Source: Streptomyces marokkonensis (GTDB taxonomy: Bacteria; Actinomycetota; Actinomycetes; Streptomycetales; Streptomycetaceae). Taken from it: a DNA stretch of 64,000 bases. Within the stretch, counting starts at the first letter, position 1. Each line of letters opens with the position of its first letter. Shown here in pieces: positions 8,218 to 16,586 of the stretch. The stretch covers positions 124,001 through 188,000 of the forward strand of contig NZ_VSKS01000010.1 in the NCBI RefSeq assembly GCF_008312835.1, written 5' to 3'. The position numbers and the translations under genes were made by a program. Below the pieces are notes generated by a model that had not been told where the DNA came from, ran no database searches, and was given only the letters and a program-made list of their open reading frames with translations.

Positions 8218-8268
8218 ATACCCCGGCGGGTAACTGTGTTACCGTCGATGCATACCCCTGGGGGTAAT
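8218..8268 (+). promoter_or_regulatory. Two CsoR/CstR-type operator-like palindromes
   Basis: ATACCCCGGCGGGTAAC (8218-8234) and ATACCCCTGGGGGTAAT (8252-8268) share the ATACCCC-n-GGGTAA form, 34 bp centre to centre. CsoR-family repressors (copper CsoR, persulfide CstR) bind G/C-tract pseudopalindromes bounded by TA-rich ends. The next real gene is a rhodanese, which favours a sulfur-sensing CstR-like regulator. No CsoR-family gene is in the window. Confidence 0.6.
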
Positions 8269-8290
8269 CGGTCGACGGAAGGAGCCCTCC

Positions 8291-8401
8291 GTGCTCTTCG
8301 GCGGGATGCCCACCGCGTCCGGGGGGAGGACGCGCGTGCACGACCACGGCGGCGGCCCCGGGGCCCGGGCCTCCTTCACACACGTGCCGGAGCCGGAATG
8401 A
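8291..8401 (+). CDS. Possible 36-residue ORF coupled to the rhodanese gene
   Basis: GTG at 8291 lies 5 nt after GGAAGGAG, a good site. The frame runs 36 codons (starts VLFGGMPTASGGRT) and its TGA overlaps the rhodanese ATG in ATGA. The peptide is Gly/Arg/His-rich and matches no family I know. It could be a coupling leader or a remnant of a longer gene. Third-position bias is modest. Confidence 0.35.
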   Translation: MLFGGMPTASGGRTRVHDHGGGPGARASFTHVPEPE

Positions 8402-8778
8402 CCTCGGGACCGAACCCGGGCGGCCCGGGGCGCGTGAGCGTCCAGCAGGCCGCCGCACTCACGGGACACGGGGCCGCGACGCGGGCCGACGCCCTGCTGC
8501 TCGATGTCCGCGAACCCTGGGAATGGCAGGCCGGGCACGCGCCCGGTGCCGTGCACATGCCGTTGTCCGCACTTGCCGCCGGGGCGGGACTGCCCGCCGG
8601 TGCCCAGGCGCGGCCGCTGGTCGTCATCTGCCGATCGGGCGACCGCTCGCGACAGGCCGTCGAACTTCTCGCCGTGCGCGGCGCCGACGCCGTGGAGGTG
8701 GCGGGCGGCATGGAGGAGTGGGCGGGAGCCGGGCTTCCGGTGGTGAACGCGCACGGCGGGAGCGGCACCGTGGCATGA
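8398..8778 (+). CDS. Single-domain rhodanese (sulfurtransferase)
   Basis: 126 aa, ATG 8398 overlapping the preceding small ORF's stop. A single rhodanese domain covers about 12-120: LLLDVREPWEWQAGHAPGA, then active-site Cys78 in the loop CRSGDRS, then GGMEEWAGAGLPV. The Cys accepts sulfane sulfur as a persulfide and passes it to acceptors such as cyanide, thiols or protein cysteines. With two CstR/CsoR-like operators directly upstream, persulfide detoxification is the likely role. This is cytoplasmic; there is no signal peptide. Confidence 0.9.
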   Translation: MTSGPNPGGPGRVSVQQAAALTGHGAATRADALLLDVREPWEWQAGHAPGAVHMPLSALAAGAGLPAGAQARPLVVICRSGDRSRQAVELLAVRGADAVEVAGGMEEWAGAGLPVVNAHGGSGTVA

Positions 8779-8802
8779 GCCCGGCCGCCTCGACGGCGAT
8801 GT

Positions 8803-8835
8803 GCCGCACCCGTCCGGCGTCCGGCAGGGTGCGGC
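8803..8835. terminator. Hairpin between convergent rhodanese and USP genes
   Basis: GCCGCACCC (8803-8811) pairs with GGGTGCGGC (8827-8835) around a 15-nt loop that itself has GTCCGG/CCGG repeats. Confidence 0.6.
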
Positions 8836-8839
8836 CCTT

Positions 8840-9721
8840 CTAGGGCTCTCGCGGGTGGGGGACGGTGAGGACGGGGCAGCGTGCGTGGTGCAGGACGCCC
8901 TGGCTGACGGATTTCAGCAGCATGCCGCGGAAGCCGCCGTGTCCGCGCGTGCCGACCACCAGGCCGAGCGCGTGGGCTGAGGCCTTGGTCAGTTCCTGCA
9001 CCGGGTGGCCCCTGACGACCTCGTGGTGGAGTTCGACCCCGGAGTGGGCGGCGGTGCGTCCGGCGACGGTCTCGGACAGCAGGCGGCGGCATTCCTTGAG
9101 CTCGGCGTCCTCGTCCAGGACGCCGGGCAGGGGGGTGTGCCGGACGTGGAGGGCGCGCAGGGACGCGCCGCGCAGGGAGGCCTCCTCGAAGGCGAGGTCG
9201 ACGGCGGCGGCGGAGCGGGGGCTGCCGTCGACGCCGACGACGAAGTACGGCGGCTGCTGGGTGGTGTGCTCCGTCTCGCGTACGACGACTACGGGGCAGG
9301 CGGCGTGGGCGGTCAGCGGCAGGCCGACGGCCGCGGAGCCGAACAGTTCGCGTGCGGCACCGAGATGCCAGGAGCCGACCACCACCTGGGTGGCGTGCCG
9401 GGAGTGCTCGGCCAGCACCCAGGCGGGATGGCCCTCGGCCAGGACCAGCGAGGTGTCCACGTCCGGGCGGCGCGTGCCGACGAACGCGGCGGCGCGCTCG
9501 AGTACGTCGTTGCCGGCGGTGTGCAGGTCGTCGCGCCACTTCACCCACGAGGGCGGGGTGCCCTCCAGCCGGAATCCGGGCAGCGGTGTGCCCTGCGCGC
9601 ACACGAGCGTCAGGGGAAGGCGGCGCCGGTCCGCCTCGTCCGCGGCCCAGGCGAGAGCCGCCCGCTTGCCGGGATCGGGATCGACACCGATCACGATCGG
9701 TCTCCGTCCGTGGGCGTGCAT
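8840..9721 (-). CDS. Universal stress protein, two UspA domains
   Basis: 293 aa, ATG 9721 after GGAGGTG. Domain 1 (about 5-145) begins PIVIGVDPDPGKRAALAWAADEA and has a loop GSWHLGAARELFGSAA. Domain 2 (about 152-290) begins FVVGVDGSPRSAAAVDLAFEEA and here carries the canonical ATP loop GTRGHGGFRGMLLKSVS. This is the reverse of the other USPs, where domain 1 holds the better loop. It belongs to a subfamily distinct from the 5028/5929/38769 set. It is downstream of, and in the same direction as, the flavodoxin gene, but with its own boxes in the 206-bp gap. Confidence 0.93.
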   Translation of the reverse strand: MHAHGRRPIVIGVDPDPGKRAALAWAADEADRRRLPLTLVCAQGTPLPGFRLEGTPPSWVKWRDDLHTAGNDVLERAAAFVGTRRPDVDTSLVLAEGHPAWVLAEHSRHATQVVVGSWHLGAARELFGSAAVGLPLTAHAACPVVVVRETEHTTQQPPYFVVGVDGSPRSAAAVDLAFEEASLRGASLRALHVRHTPLPGVLDEDAELKECRRLLSETVAGRTAAHSGVELHHEVVRGHPVQELTKASAHALGLVVGTRGHGGFRGMLLKSVSQGVLHHARCPVLTVPHPREP

Positions 9722-9780
9722 GGCCGGCACCTCCAGAAGTGTTCGGTCGGCCGGACGCCCTCGCGCCGGACGGCCTCGTG

Positions 9781-9829
9781 AGACCAGAGTGGTCCGCGCG
9801 GGAGTCCCGCACGAGGGCCGAAGGGCGCC
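9781..9829 (-). promoter_or_regulatory. DevR-like boxes upstream of the minus-strand USP
   Basis: On the minus strand GGCGCCCTTCGGCCCTC (9829-9813) and GGACCACTCTGGTC (9795-9782, itself a GACC/GGTC palindrome) lie 60-108 bp before the start at 9721. The spacing between them (about 32 bp) is wider than at the other pairs. Confidence 0.4.
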
Positions 9830-9900
9830 CGCCCGCGTGACGATGGGCCCGGCCGGCCGGCGTGACCGGGGTCTTCGGGCCCCGGACGTCCACCGTGGCG

Positions 9901-9921
9901 CCCGTCGTCGCGGACGACGGG
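9901..9921 (-). terminator. 9-bp hairpin after the flavodoxin gene
   Basis: CCCGTCGTC and GACGACGGG around a GCG loop, 7 nt past the flavodoxin stop on the minus strand. Confidence 0.55.
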
Positions 9922-9927
9922 TCCCGG

Positions 9928-10440
9928 TCACTCCGCGGAGCGGAGTTCCCCGGCGATACCCCCGGCCCAGAGGTCGACGGCCTCCCAGTCCCGGAAGTCG
10001 CCGTACCGGCCGCCCACCAGGCGGAAGAACACGCGCCCGGCGCGGGGGAAATCGCCCCGTTCGACGACACCCGAGAACAAGCGGTGACCTCGGGGCCGCA
10101 GATCCGGCGGCAGGCCCTCCTCGATCGCCGGCAGCTCCCCGGGGGCCAGGCGGCGCCACGGACCCCGCAGAGCCGCGGGCACGCCGACGCTGAACAGCCA
10201 CACGGGCCGGGAAGCGAGCACGTCCAGGTGGTCCCGCAGGAAGTCCCGGGCCGGGGGGAGCCAGCTCTGTCCGTGCACGGCGCTGCCGAGGACGAACGCA
10301 CGGTAGGCGCCCGGATCCCCGACGTCCGCCATGGACCTGGCCCCGGCCGTGAGCCCGGCACGGCTCAGCACGGCGGCCGTCCGCTCCGCGATCGTCCGGG
10401 TGGAGCCGTGGGCGGTCGCGTACCCGACGAGGACGTCCAT
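9928..10440 (-). CDS. Flavodoxin-domain protein
   Basis: 170 aa. ATG 10440 is chosen for the AGGAGG 7 nt upstream. The N-terminus MDVLVGYATAHGSTRTIAER is the flavodoxin FMN-phosphate loop (T/S-x-T/H-G-x-T). The middle contains VLGSAVHGQSWLPPARDFLR and LFSVGVPAALRG; it ends GGRYGDFRDWEAVDLWAGGIAGEL. This is the HemG/protoporphyrinogen-oxidase-like flavodoxin type (family inference), which uses FMN for low-potential electron transfer. The paralogue at 43520-44017 has the same DFRD...W motif. It lies 13 nt after the DUF4389 gene, so the two form an operon. Confidence 0.88.
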   Translation of the reverse strand: MDVLVGYATAHGSTRTIAERTAAVLSRAGLTAGARSMADVGDPGAYRAFVLGSAVHGQSWLPPARDFLRDHLDVLASRPVWLFSVGVPAALRGPWRRLAPGELPAIEEGLPPDLRPRGHRLFSGVVERGDFPRAGRVFFRLVGGRYGDFRDWEAVDLWAGGIAGELRSAE

Positions 10441-10453
10441 GTGGGGCACCTCC

Positions 10454-11140
10454 TCACGACGACGCCTCCGGCTCCCGGCCGCCCTGGTCGAGACGGAAGG
10501 GCGGATACACGTCGGTGAGCAGGGCGGCGTAGGCGGCCACCCGCAGCACCCAGCGGTTCAGGCCGATCACCAGGTCGAACAGGCCACGGGGATAGCGGCC
10601 GGTGAAGGCGAGGGCGATCCCGGCGAACAGGGCCAGCAGCCCGATGAGGCCGCCCGTGAACCAGGCCGTGCGCGCTCCGCCGAGGAAGAAGCCGAGGACC
10701 AGGTAGTGCGGGACGGCCAGGATCCACCACTTGACCAGGACGAGGCCGCGGGAGAGCTCAGCGGGGTACGTCAGCTCCCAGTGCGTCGGGTACTCGGGGA
10801 CGTCGGCCAGCGTGAACGGCGGATAACGGTCGGTGCCCAGCGCGCCGTAGGCGTAGTACGCCACACGCCAGTTCCACCGCAGCACACCGGTGTTGAAGTC
10901 GAACAGGGCCCGTGGGTAGCGGCCGGTGAAGAGGATGGCGAAGAACGCCACCACGCTCACCCCCGCGAACGCCACCCACAGGAACAGCAGGACGACGTAG
11001 TGGGGGAGGGCGAGCAGCCACTTGACCAGCCACAGCCAGCGGGACAGCGGGGCGTCGGGAGTCGCGGTCAGCCGCGCCGGATGAGGCGACGGCGTCATCG
11101 CGGGGGGCGGCATGGCCGAGGGCCTGGTGTTCGTGCTCAT
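10454..11140 (-). CDS. DUF4389 membrane protein
   Basis: 228 aa, ATG 11140 after GGAGGG. A Pro-rich cytoplasmic start (1-30) is followed by two homologous halves. Each has a hydrophobic pair ([35 protein letters not shown]) and the signature [23 protein letters not shown] or [23 protein letters not shown], ending YPPF. This internal duplication with RYPR-LFD and YPPF motifs is diagnostic of DUF4389. About four membrane helices. Function unknown. It is coupled to the downstream flavodoxin and transcribed divergently from the ABC transporter. Confidence 0.85.
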   Translation of the reverse strand: MSTNTRPSAMPPPAMTPSPHPARLTATPDAPLSRWLWLVKWLLALPHYVVLLFLWVAFAGVSVVAFFAILFTGRYPRALFDFNTGVLRWNWRVAYYAYGALGTDRYPPFTLADVPEYPTHWELTYPAELSRGLVLVKWWILAVPHYLVLGFFLGGARTAWFTGGLIGLLALFAGIALAFTGRYPRGLFDLVIGLNRWVLRVAAYAALLTDVYPPFRLDQGGREPEASS

Positions 11141-11378
11141 GGTGACCGGTCCCTCCGGGTTCCGGTGACGATCACGAGCGGTGACGCGGGTGATCGTCCC
11201 CGAGTCGGTGCGCTGATCCCATTGTCCGCCGGACCGCTCCCGGTGGCATGGGCTGAGCGGGCCACCGGACCGGGCCCGTCGTCCCGTCGGCCTGGCCGCC
11301 GGGCGTGTCGGCGTCGTGTCCGGTGACGGCCGGCCTCGTGGTGTGCCTCGTCGATCGGGGTCTCCCCGGCCGGCCGCC

Positions 11379-11396
11379 GGGGACCTTCGGCCCCTG
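11379..11396 (+). promoter_or_regulatory. DevR/DosR-like box before the ABC transporter
   Basis: GGGGACCTTCGGCCCCTG is the best single match in the window to the consensus and ends 55 bp before the ATG at 11452. A poor second half-site lies about 20 bp upstream. The 311-bp gap (11141-11451) also has GGGCCCGTCGTCCC near 11275, which may serve the DUF4389 gene; no ORF is evident in it. Confidence 0.5.
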
Positions 11397-11451
11397 CCGC
11401 CGCGGTCGCCTCGTGCGGCACCGTCGAAGGAAGCGACCGCAGGAGGCGTCG

Positions 11452-12435
11452 ATGTCGATGGTTTCCGTCCCGCAGGACGACACGTCACCGGACGGGGACA
11501 GGGCCGTCGCCGTGCGGGTCTCCGGGCTGGTGAAGACGTTCGGACGGACCCGGGCTTTGGACGGGCTGGACCTGACCGTGGCGAGGGGCGAGGTGCACGG
11601 CTTCCTCGGGCCCAACGGCGCGGGCAAGACCACCACCATCCGTGCCCTGCTCGGCCTGCTGAGGCCCGACGCGGGCGAGATGCGGCTGCTGGGCGGCCAC
11701 CCCTGGCGGGACGCCGTCGCCCTGCACCGCAGGCTCGCGTACGTCCCCGGTGACGTCAGCCTGTGGCCCAAGCTCACCGGTGGCGAGATCATCGACGTCT
11801 TCGGACGGCTGCGCGGTGATCTCGACCGGGCCAGGCGGGACGAGCTGCTGGAGCGGTTCGAACTGGATCCGACGAAGAAGGCACGCACCTACTCCAAGGG
11901 CAACCGGCAGAAGGTGGCCCTGGTGGCGGGGCTGGCGTCCCACGCCGAGCTGCTGCTCCTGGACGAGCCGACCTCCGGACTCGACCCGCTGATGGAGAGC
12001 GTCTTCCAGGAGTGCATCCGCGAGGCGAAGGCCGAGGGCCGCACGGTCCTGCTGTCCAGCCACATCCTGGCGGAGGTGGAGGCCCTGTGCGACCGGGTGA
12101 GCATCATCCGGGCCGGCCGCACCGTGGAGAGCGGCACACTCGCCGAACTGCGGCACCTGACACGCACCGCGATCGACGTCGAGACGGTCCGCACCGTCAC
12201 CGGCCTCGAGGCCCTGCCCGGCGTCCACGACCTGCGCTCCGAGAACCACCGTGCCCGCTTCGACGTCGACACCGACCACCTCGACGACGTCGTGCGTCAC
12301 CTCACCGGCTTCGGACTGCGCACGCTCGCCAGTCAGCCGCCCACGCTGGAGGAGCTGTTCCTGCGCCACTACGGCGACGACGACCCGGCCCCCCGCCCCT
12401 CCGCCCCGCGGCACCACGGCGGTGACGTGCGATGA
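11452..12435 (+). CDS. ABC transporter ATP-binding protein (exporter type)
   Basis: 327 aa, ATG 11452 after AGGAGG. Walker [11 protein letters not shown] (about 53-62). The signature is the variant [12 protein letters not shown] instead of LSGGQ. Walker [14 protein letters not shown] and H-loop [16 protein letters not shown] follow. The C-terminal 100 residues form the extra domain usual in drug/polyketide exporters. It supplies ATP hydrolysis at the inner membrane for the permease encoded next, with which it overlaps by 4 nt (ATGA). The substrate cannot be read from sequence. A DevR-like box upstream suggests it is part of the stress regulon. Confidence 0.93.
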   Translation: MSMVSVPQDDTSPDGDRAVAVRVSGLVKTFGRTRALDGLDLTVARGEVHGFLGPNGAGKTTTIRALLGLLRPDAGEMRLLGGHPWRDAVALHRRLAYVPGDVSLWPKLTGGEIIDVFGRLRGDLDRARRDELLERFELDPTKKARTYSKGNRQKVALVAGLASHAELLLLDEPTSGLDPLMESVFQECIREAKAEGRTVLLSSHILAEVEALCDRVSIIRAGRTVESGTLAELRHLTRTAIDVETVRTVTGLEALPGVHDLRSENHRARFDVDTDHLDDVVRHLTGFGLRTLASQPPTLEELFLRHYGDDDPAPRPSAPRHHGGDVR

Positions 12436-14027
12436 CGCCGTCGACGGAGCTGACCGGCACCACGGTCCTCGCCCGGTTCGTCCTGCGCCGGGACCGGATC
12501 CGCGTCGCGGTCTGGACCGTCGCGGTCCCCCTGCTGGTGCTCGTGACCGCGGCCAGCGTGAAGGGGCTGTACCCCACCCAGCACGACCTCGACGTAGCGG
12601 CCCGGGTCAGCGAGGACAACGCCGCGGCCATCGCCTTCAACGGACCGGCCCAGGGACTCGACACGCTGGGCGGACAGGTCGCCTTCCAGGTGGGAACCTT
12701 CGGACTGGTCGTGGTGGCGCTGATGAGCACCTTCATGACCGGACGGCACACCCGCGCCGAGGAGGAGACCGGCCGCGCCGAGCTGATCGGCTCTCTGCCG
12801 GTCGGCCGGCACGCCGGCGCCAAGGCCGCCCTGCTGGTCGTTTCCGCGATGAACGCGGTCGTGGGGGCACTGGTGGCGGTGGGCCTGATCCTCATGGGCC
12901 TGCCCGTGACGGGCTCGGTCGTCCTCGGCCTGTCCTTCTGCGCGCTCGGGCTCGTCTTCGCCGGCATCACCGCGGTCGCCGCCCAGATCTCCGAGAACAC
13001 ACGGGTGGTGCACGGCGCCACCGCCGCCTGTCTGGGGGTCGCCTTCGTCCTCCGGGCCGTCGGGGACATCGGTGACGGCACGGCGTCATGGCTGTCACCC
13101 ATCGGCTGGGTCCAGAAGACCCGGCCCTTCGCGGGGGAACGCCTCTGGCCGCTGATCCTCCCGGCCGTCTTCGCCGTCGTCGCCGTCGCCGTGGCACACG
13201 CGCTGTCGGACCGGCGCGACGTCGGCACGGGCCTGGTGGCTCCCCGCCCGGGGCCGCCGCGCGCCGCACGAGGGCTCGGGCGGCCGGTGGGGCTGGCCCT
13301 GCGACTGCAGCGGGGCAGCCTGATCGGATGGAGCTGCGGTCTGTTCCTGACCGGGCTCGCCTACGGCTCGGTCGCCGACACCGTGGAGGACTTCATCGCC
13401 GACAACGAGGCCATGGAGGAGCTGATCACGGGATACGGCGGAGCCGGACTCACCGACTCCTACCTGGCCCAGTCCGTCCTCGTGCTGGCCCTCCTCGGCG
13501 CCGGGTACACGGTGCAGTCCGCCCTGCGGCTGCGTGGCGAGGAGAGCGGACTGCGGGCCGAGCCGGTGCTGGCCACCCGCGTCTCACGGAGCCACTGGGC
13601 CGCCGGCCATCTGACGGTGACACTGGCCGGCAGCGTCCTCGTGCTCGTCGCCGGCGGCCTCGGTACGGGCCTCGCGTACGGCATCGCCGCCTCCGACCTG
13701 GGGCAGGTGCCCCGCCTCATCGGCGCGGCGCTCGCCTACGCGCCCGCCCTCTGGCTGCTCGGGGGCCTCACGACGGCGTTGTTCGGGTTCGTCCCCCGCG
13801 CCACGGCCGCGGCCTGGGCCGCCCTGACGGCCTGTCTCGTCGTCGGCCTGCTGGGCCAGGCGCTGGACCTGCCGGGCTGGGCGCGGGACCTGTCACCCTT
13901 CGAGCACGTCCCCCACCTGCCCGCGGCCGACCCGGGCCTCGCGGCACCGGTGTTCCTCGCCGCGCTCGCCGCCGCCCTCACCACGCTCGGCCTGATGGGC
14001 TTTCGCCACCGGGACGTCGGCCACTGA
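12432..14027 (+). CDS. ABC exporter permease, duplicated six-helix type
   Basis: 531 aa, start overlapping the ATPase stop. It has about twelve hydrophobic segments in two halves, e.g. [46 protein letters not shown]-type cores, [20 protein letters not shown] and [21 protein letters not shown]. The repeated [13 protein letters not shown] / [12 protein letters not shown] cytosolic motif marks the two homologous halves typical of polyketide-antibiotic exporter permeases in Streptomyces. Its partner ATPase is immediately upstream. The transported compound is unknown; no biosynthetic genes are nearby. Confidence 0.9.
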   Translation: MTPSTELTGTTVLARFVLRRDRIRVAVWTVAVPLLVLVTAASVKGLYPTQHDLDVAARVSEDNAAAIAFNGPAQGLDTLGGQVAFQVGTFGLVVVALMSTFMTGRHTRAEEETGRAELIGSLPVGRHAGAKAALLVVSAMNAVVGALVAVGLILMGLPVTGSVVLGLSFCALGLVFAGITAVAAQISENTRVVHGATAACLGVAFVLRAVGDIGDGTASWLSPIGWVQKTRPFAGERLWPLILPAVFAVVAVAVAHALSDRRDVGTGLVAPRPGPPRAARGLGRPVGLALRLQRGSLIGWSCGLFLTGLAYGSVADTVEDFIADNEAMEELITGYGGAGLTDSYLAQSVLVLALLGAGYTVQSALRLRGEESGLRAEPVLATRVSRSHWAAGHLTVTLAGSVLVLVAGGLGTGLAYGIAASDLGQVPRLIGAALAYAPALWLLGGLTTALFGFVPRATAAAWAALTACLVVGLLGQALDLPGWARDLSPFEHVPHLPAADPGLAAPVFLAALAAALTTLGLMGFRHRDVGH

Positions 14028-14038
14028 ACACGCCCGCT

Positions 14039-14070
14039 GCCGCCGCGCCGCCGACGGCCGGCGCGGCGGC
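14039..14070 (+). terminator. 12-bp hairpin after the ABC operon
   Basis: GCCGCCGCGCCG pairs exactly with CGGCGCGGCGGC across an 8-nt loop, 12 nt after the permease stop. Confidence 0.65.
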
Positions 14071-14157
14071 CTGCGTGCGGAAGGCGGGAGCACGGGTGAC
14101 GATGTCCATAGAGGCAGTGACGCGAACGACCACCCCCCGGTGGGCGAGAAGAGGTGG

Positions 14158-15495
14158 ATGGCCGTGGCCCGGGACGACGGCCGGCGGCGCCCGGAGGATC
14201 CCCGCCCGGGTGAGGAGACGTACCCGGAACGCACGACCGACCGGGCCGACGGCCCGGACCGGGCGCAGTGGCGCATGTCGGGCCTGCTGAGCGCGGTCCT
14301 GTCCGTCAGCCGGGAACTGGAGCTGCCGGTGGTGCTGCGGCGCATCGTCAGCACCGCGATGGAACTCGTCGCCGCCCGCTACGGCGCCATGGGCGTGCTC
14401 AACGACGACGCGACAGCTCTCGAGGAGTTCATACCGCTCGGCCTGAGCGACGCGGAGTACGAGGCCCTCGCCGGTTCCGAGTTCCCGCACGGCCGGGGTC
14501 TGCTGGGACACCTGATCCGGCATCCCGAGCCGCTGCGCGTACAGGACCTGCAGGGCCACCCGGACTCCGTCGGCTTCCCGTCGGGCCACCCTCCGATGCG
14601 CACCCTGCTCGGGGTGGCGATCAGCGTGCGCGGGCGGATCTACGGCAACCTCTACCTGTGCGACCGCATCGACGGCCTGCCGTTCGACGACGAGGACGAG
14701 GCCGTGGTGACCGCGCTGGCGGGTGCGGCGGGCATCGCCATCGAGAACGCCCGGCTCTTCGAGCAGACCCGCGACTCCGCCGAGCACTTCCAGCGCCTGT
14801 TGCTCCCCACGCTGCCCGACCTCGCCCCCTTCTCCGCGGCCGCGGTCTACCGGCCCGCCACCGCCCCGGGCCACCACCTGGGCGGCGACTGGTACGACGC
14901 CCTGCTGCTCCCGGACGGCAGCTGCGCGGCCATCATCGGCGACGTGCTGGGCCACGACCTGACGGCCGCCGCGGCCATGGCGCAGATCCGGAACATGCTG
15001 CGCGCCCTGCTCTACGACCGCCGCACCCCGCCCAGTCTGGTCCTGCACCGCCTCGACCACACCCTGCACGCCATCACCGAGGCCCCGGTCACCACCGCCT
15101 GCCTCGCCCGGGTCGAATCCGCCGGGAACGGCTGGCACCTGCACTGGTCCACCGCCGGCCACCTCCCGCCCCTGGTGATCGCCGCCGACGGGCACACCCG
15201 GTACCTCCACGCCGAACCCGGCCTGCCCCTCGGTGTCGACGACGCGCTGCCGCGACCCGACCACGTCCACCCGCTGAGGGCGGGAGACACGGTGCTGCTG
15301 TTCACCGACGGCCTCGTGGAGCACCCGCACCGCCCCCTGAGCGCGTGCATGGACGAACTCGCCGCCCTCGCCTCGGCCCACACCGGCATGCCACTCGACG
15401 AGCTGTGCCGGGTTCTGGCCGACGGGCACCCGAGCGACGGGCACGACGACCTGGCCCTCCTCGCCCTGCGGCCCCCTCCGCGCCACGCCCCCTAG
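14158..15495 (+). CDS. DosS-like GAF sensor fused to a SpoIIE/PP2C phosphatase
   Basis: 445 aa from ATG 14158; GTG 14140 is an alternative, since neither has an ideally spaced site. Residues about 35-195 form a GAF domain very like the first GAF of DosS/DevS. It has ELELPVVLRRIVSTAMELV, ARYGAMGVLNDD and GHPPMRTLLGVAISVRGRIYGNLYL. The family's haem-site motif HHPPM is GHPPM here (His144 only). Residues about 205-440 form a PP2C phosphatase: GGDWYDALLLPDG, IIGDVLGHDLTAAAAMAQIR, STAGHLPPLV and VLLFTDGLVEHP. Such proteins dephosphorylate anti-anti-sigma factors. There is no kinase domain in this protein. Confidence 0.88.
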   Translation: MAVARDDGRRRPEDPRPGEETYPERTTDRADGPDRAQWRMSGLLSAVLSVSRELELPVVLRRIVSTAMELVAARYGAMGVLNDDATALEEFIPLGLSDAEYEALAGSEFPHGRGLLGHLIRHPEPLRVQDLQGHPDSVGFPSGHPPMRTLLGVAISVRGRIYGNLYLCDRIDGLPFDDEDEAVVTALAGAAGIAIENARLFEQTRDSAEHFQRLLLPTLPDLAPFSAAAVYRPATAPGHHLGGDWYDALLLPDGSCAAIIGDVLGHDLTAAAAMAQIRNMLRALLYDRRTPPSLVLHRLDHTLHAITEAPVTTACLARVESAGNGWHLHWSTAGHLPPLVIAADGHTRYLHAEPGLPLGVDDALPRPDHVHPLRAGDTVLLFTDGLVEHPHRPLSACMDELAALASAHTGMPLDELCRVLADGHPSDGHDDLALLALRPPPRHAP

Positions 15496-15750
15496 GGGAC
15501 GCGGAGGCGGCCACGGCGCGGTGTCAGGCGCTGCCGCGCCCCCACGCGCACCGGGCCCCGCTGCGGCGGCGCGTGGCCGGCGCGACCCGGGCCTCCGGCA
15601 CATCGGTGCGCCGTCGCGCCCCGTGCCTCCGCCGGCGCCACAGCCGGAGCACCGGAACTCACCTCCCCTTCCCGCCACATGCGGCACCGCGGGGCTCATC
15701 GGGCCTCCTGCCGCGTGCCGGGAGGTGCGACCCGAAAGGCCGTGCGGAGA

Positions 15751-15788
15751 GGGGACGTTCGGACCGCGGGCCGGGCCTGCCGGCCTCT
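15751..15788 (+). promoter_or_regulatory. Tandem DevR/DosR-like boxes before DoxX
   Basis: GGGGACGTTCGGACCGCGG (15751-15769) and GGGCCTGCCGGCCTCT (15773-15788). The same two boxes with the same spacing occur before the second DoxX gene (44605-44642). The 381-bp gap 15496-15876 otherwise shows no gene. A shared GGACATTGAA (near 15811 and 44666) may be part of the promoter. Confidence 0.6.
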
Positions 15789-15876
15789 CCGGCGGACGCC
15801 GTGGACGCAGGACATTGAAAGCGCAACGAGAACCGGGAAGACCTCAGGCGCAGCACCCTCGAAGGGGATGAGCATC

Positions 15877-16494
15877 ATGGCAGTCCACGATCACTCGCAC
15901 CGGCACGTGGGATTCCGCCTGCCCGCCCGGCGCAGGTCCGGGACGGCATCGGCGGCGGCCGGCGCGGAAGTGACGACCGCGACGAGCGCGTACGCCCTCG
16001 CGGGGCTGCGCCTGCTGACCGGGTTCGTCTTCCTGTGGGCGTTCCTCGACAAGACCTTCGGCTTGGGCTACGCCACCCGGTCCGGCAACGGCTGGACCGA
16101 CGGCGGATCGCCCACCGAGGGCTTCCTCGGCGGCGTGGCCGTCGGTCCGATGGAGTCCACGTTCCACGACTGGGCCGGGGCCGCGTGGGCCGACTGGCTG
16201 TTCATGCTCGGCCTGCTCGGTATCGGTCTCGCACTCACGGCGGGCATCGCACTGCGGCTCGCCGCCGTCGCGGGCACCGTGATGATGGCGCTGATGTGGA
16301 TCGCGGAGTGGCCGCCCGCGAAGCACCTCTCCGACGGGTCGCCGAGCATGTCGACCAACCCGTTCGCCGACTACCACCTCGTCTACGCCGTCGTCCTGAT
16401 CGCCCTCGCGGCGGCGGGCGCCGGTGCCGTGTGGGGGCTGGGCAGGGCGTGGGCGCGACTGCCGATCGTCAGCCGCAACCGCTGGCTGCTCTGA
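15877..16494 (+). CDS. DoxX-type integral membrane protein
   Basis: 205 aa. ATG 15877 is preferred, 9 nt after GAAGGGG; ATG 15868 overlaps that site. A His/Arg-rich N-terminus (HDHSHRHVGFRLPARRR) precedes four membrane helices: ALAGLRLLTGFVFLWAFLDKTFGLG, WADWLFMLGLLGIGLALTAGI, LAAVAGTVMMALMWIAEWPP and DYHLVYAVVLIALAAAGAGAVWG. It ends RNRWLL. DoxX-family proteins include thiosulfate:quinone oxidoreductase subunits and redox-complex partners. The substrate here is unknown. It is about 80-85% identical by eye to the protein at 44728-45354, with matching upstream DNA. Confidence 0.88.
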   Translation: MAVHDHSHRHVGFRLPARRRSGTASAAAGAEVTTATSAYALAGLRLLTGFVFLWAFLDKTFGLGYATRSGNGWTDGGSPTEGFLGGVAVGPMESTFHDWAGAAWADWLFMLGLLGIGLALTAGIALRLAAVAGTVMMALMWIAEWPPAKHLSDGSPSMSTNPFADYHLVYAVVLIALAAAGAGAVWGLGRAWARLPIVSRNRWLL

Positions 16495-16505
16495 ACCCCT
16501 CCCCG

Positions 16506-16545
16506 GGCCCCGGGTGCGCCGCGGCAGCGCGGCGCACCCGGGGCC
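16506..16545. terminator. 17-bp bidirectional hairpin
   Basis: GGCCCCGGGTGCGCCGC and GCGGCGCACCCGGGGCC flank GGCAGC, between the convergent DoxX and PAS-SpoIIE genes. Confidence 0.8.
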
Positions 16546-16586
16546 TGTCGGCGCGCGGACCGGACGCGGGGCGGGGCCGGGGACGT

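Noticed and set aside
10454-11488. Longer start for the DUF4389 protein
   Set aside because: The extra N-terminal codons overlap the divergent ABC gene and its promoter; ATG 11140 has a good ribosome site.
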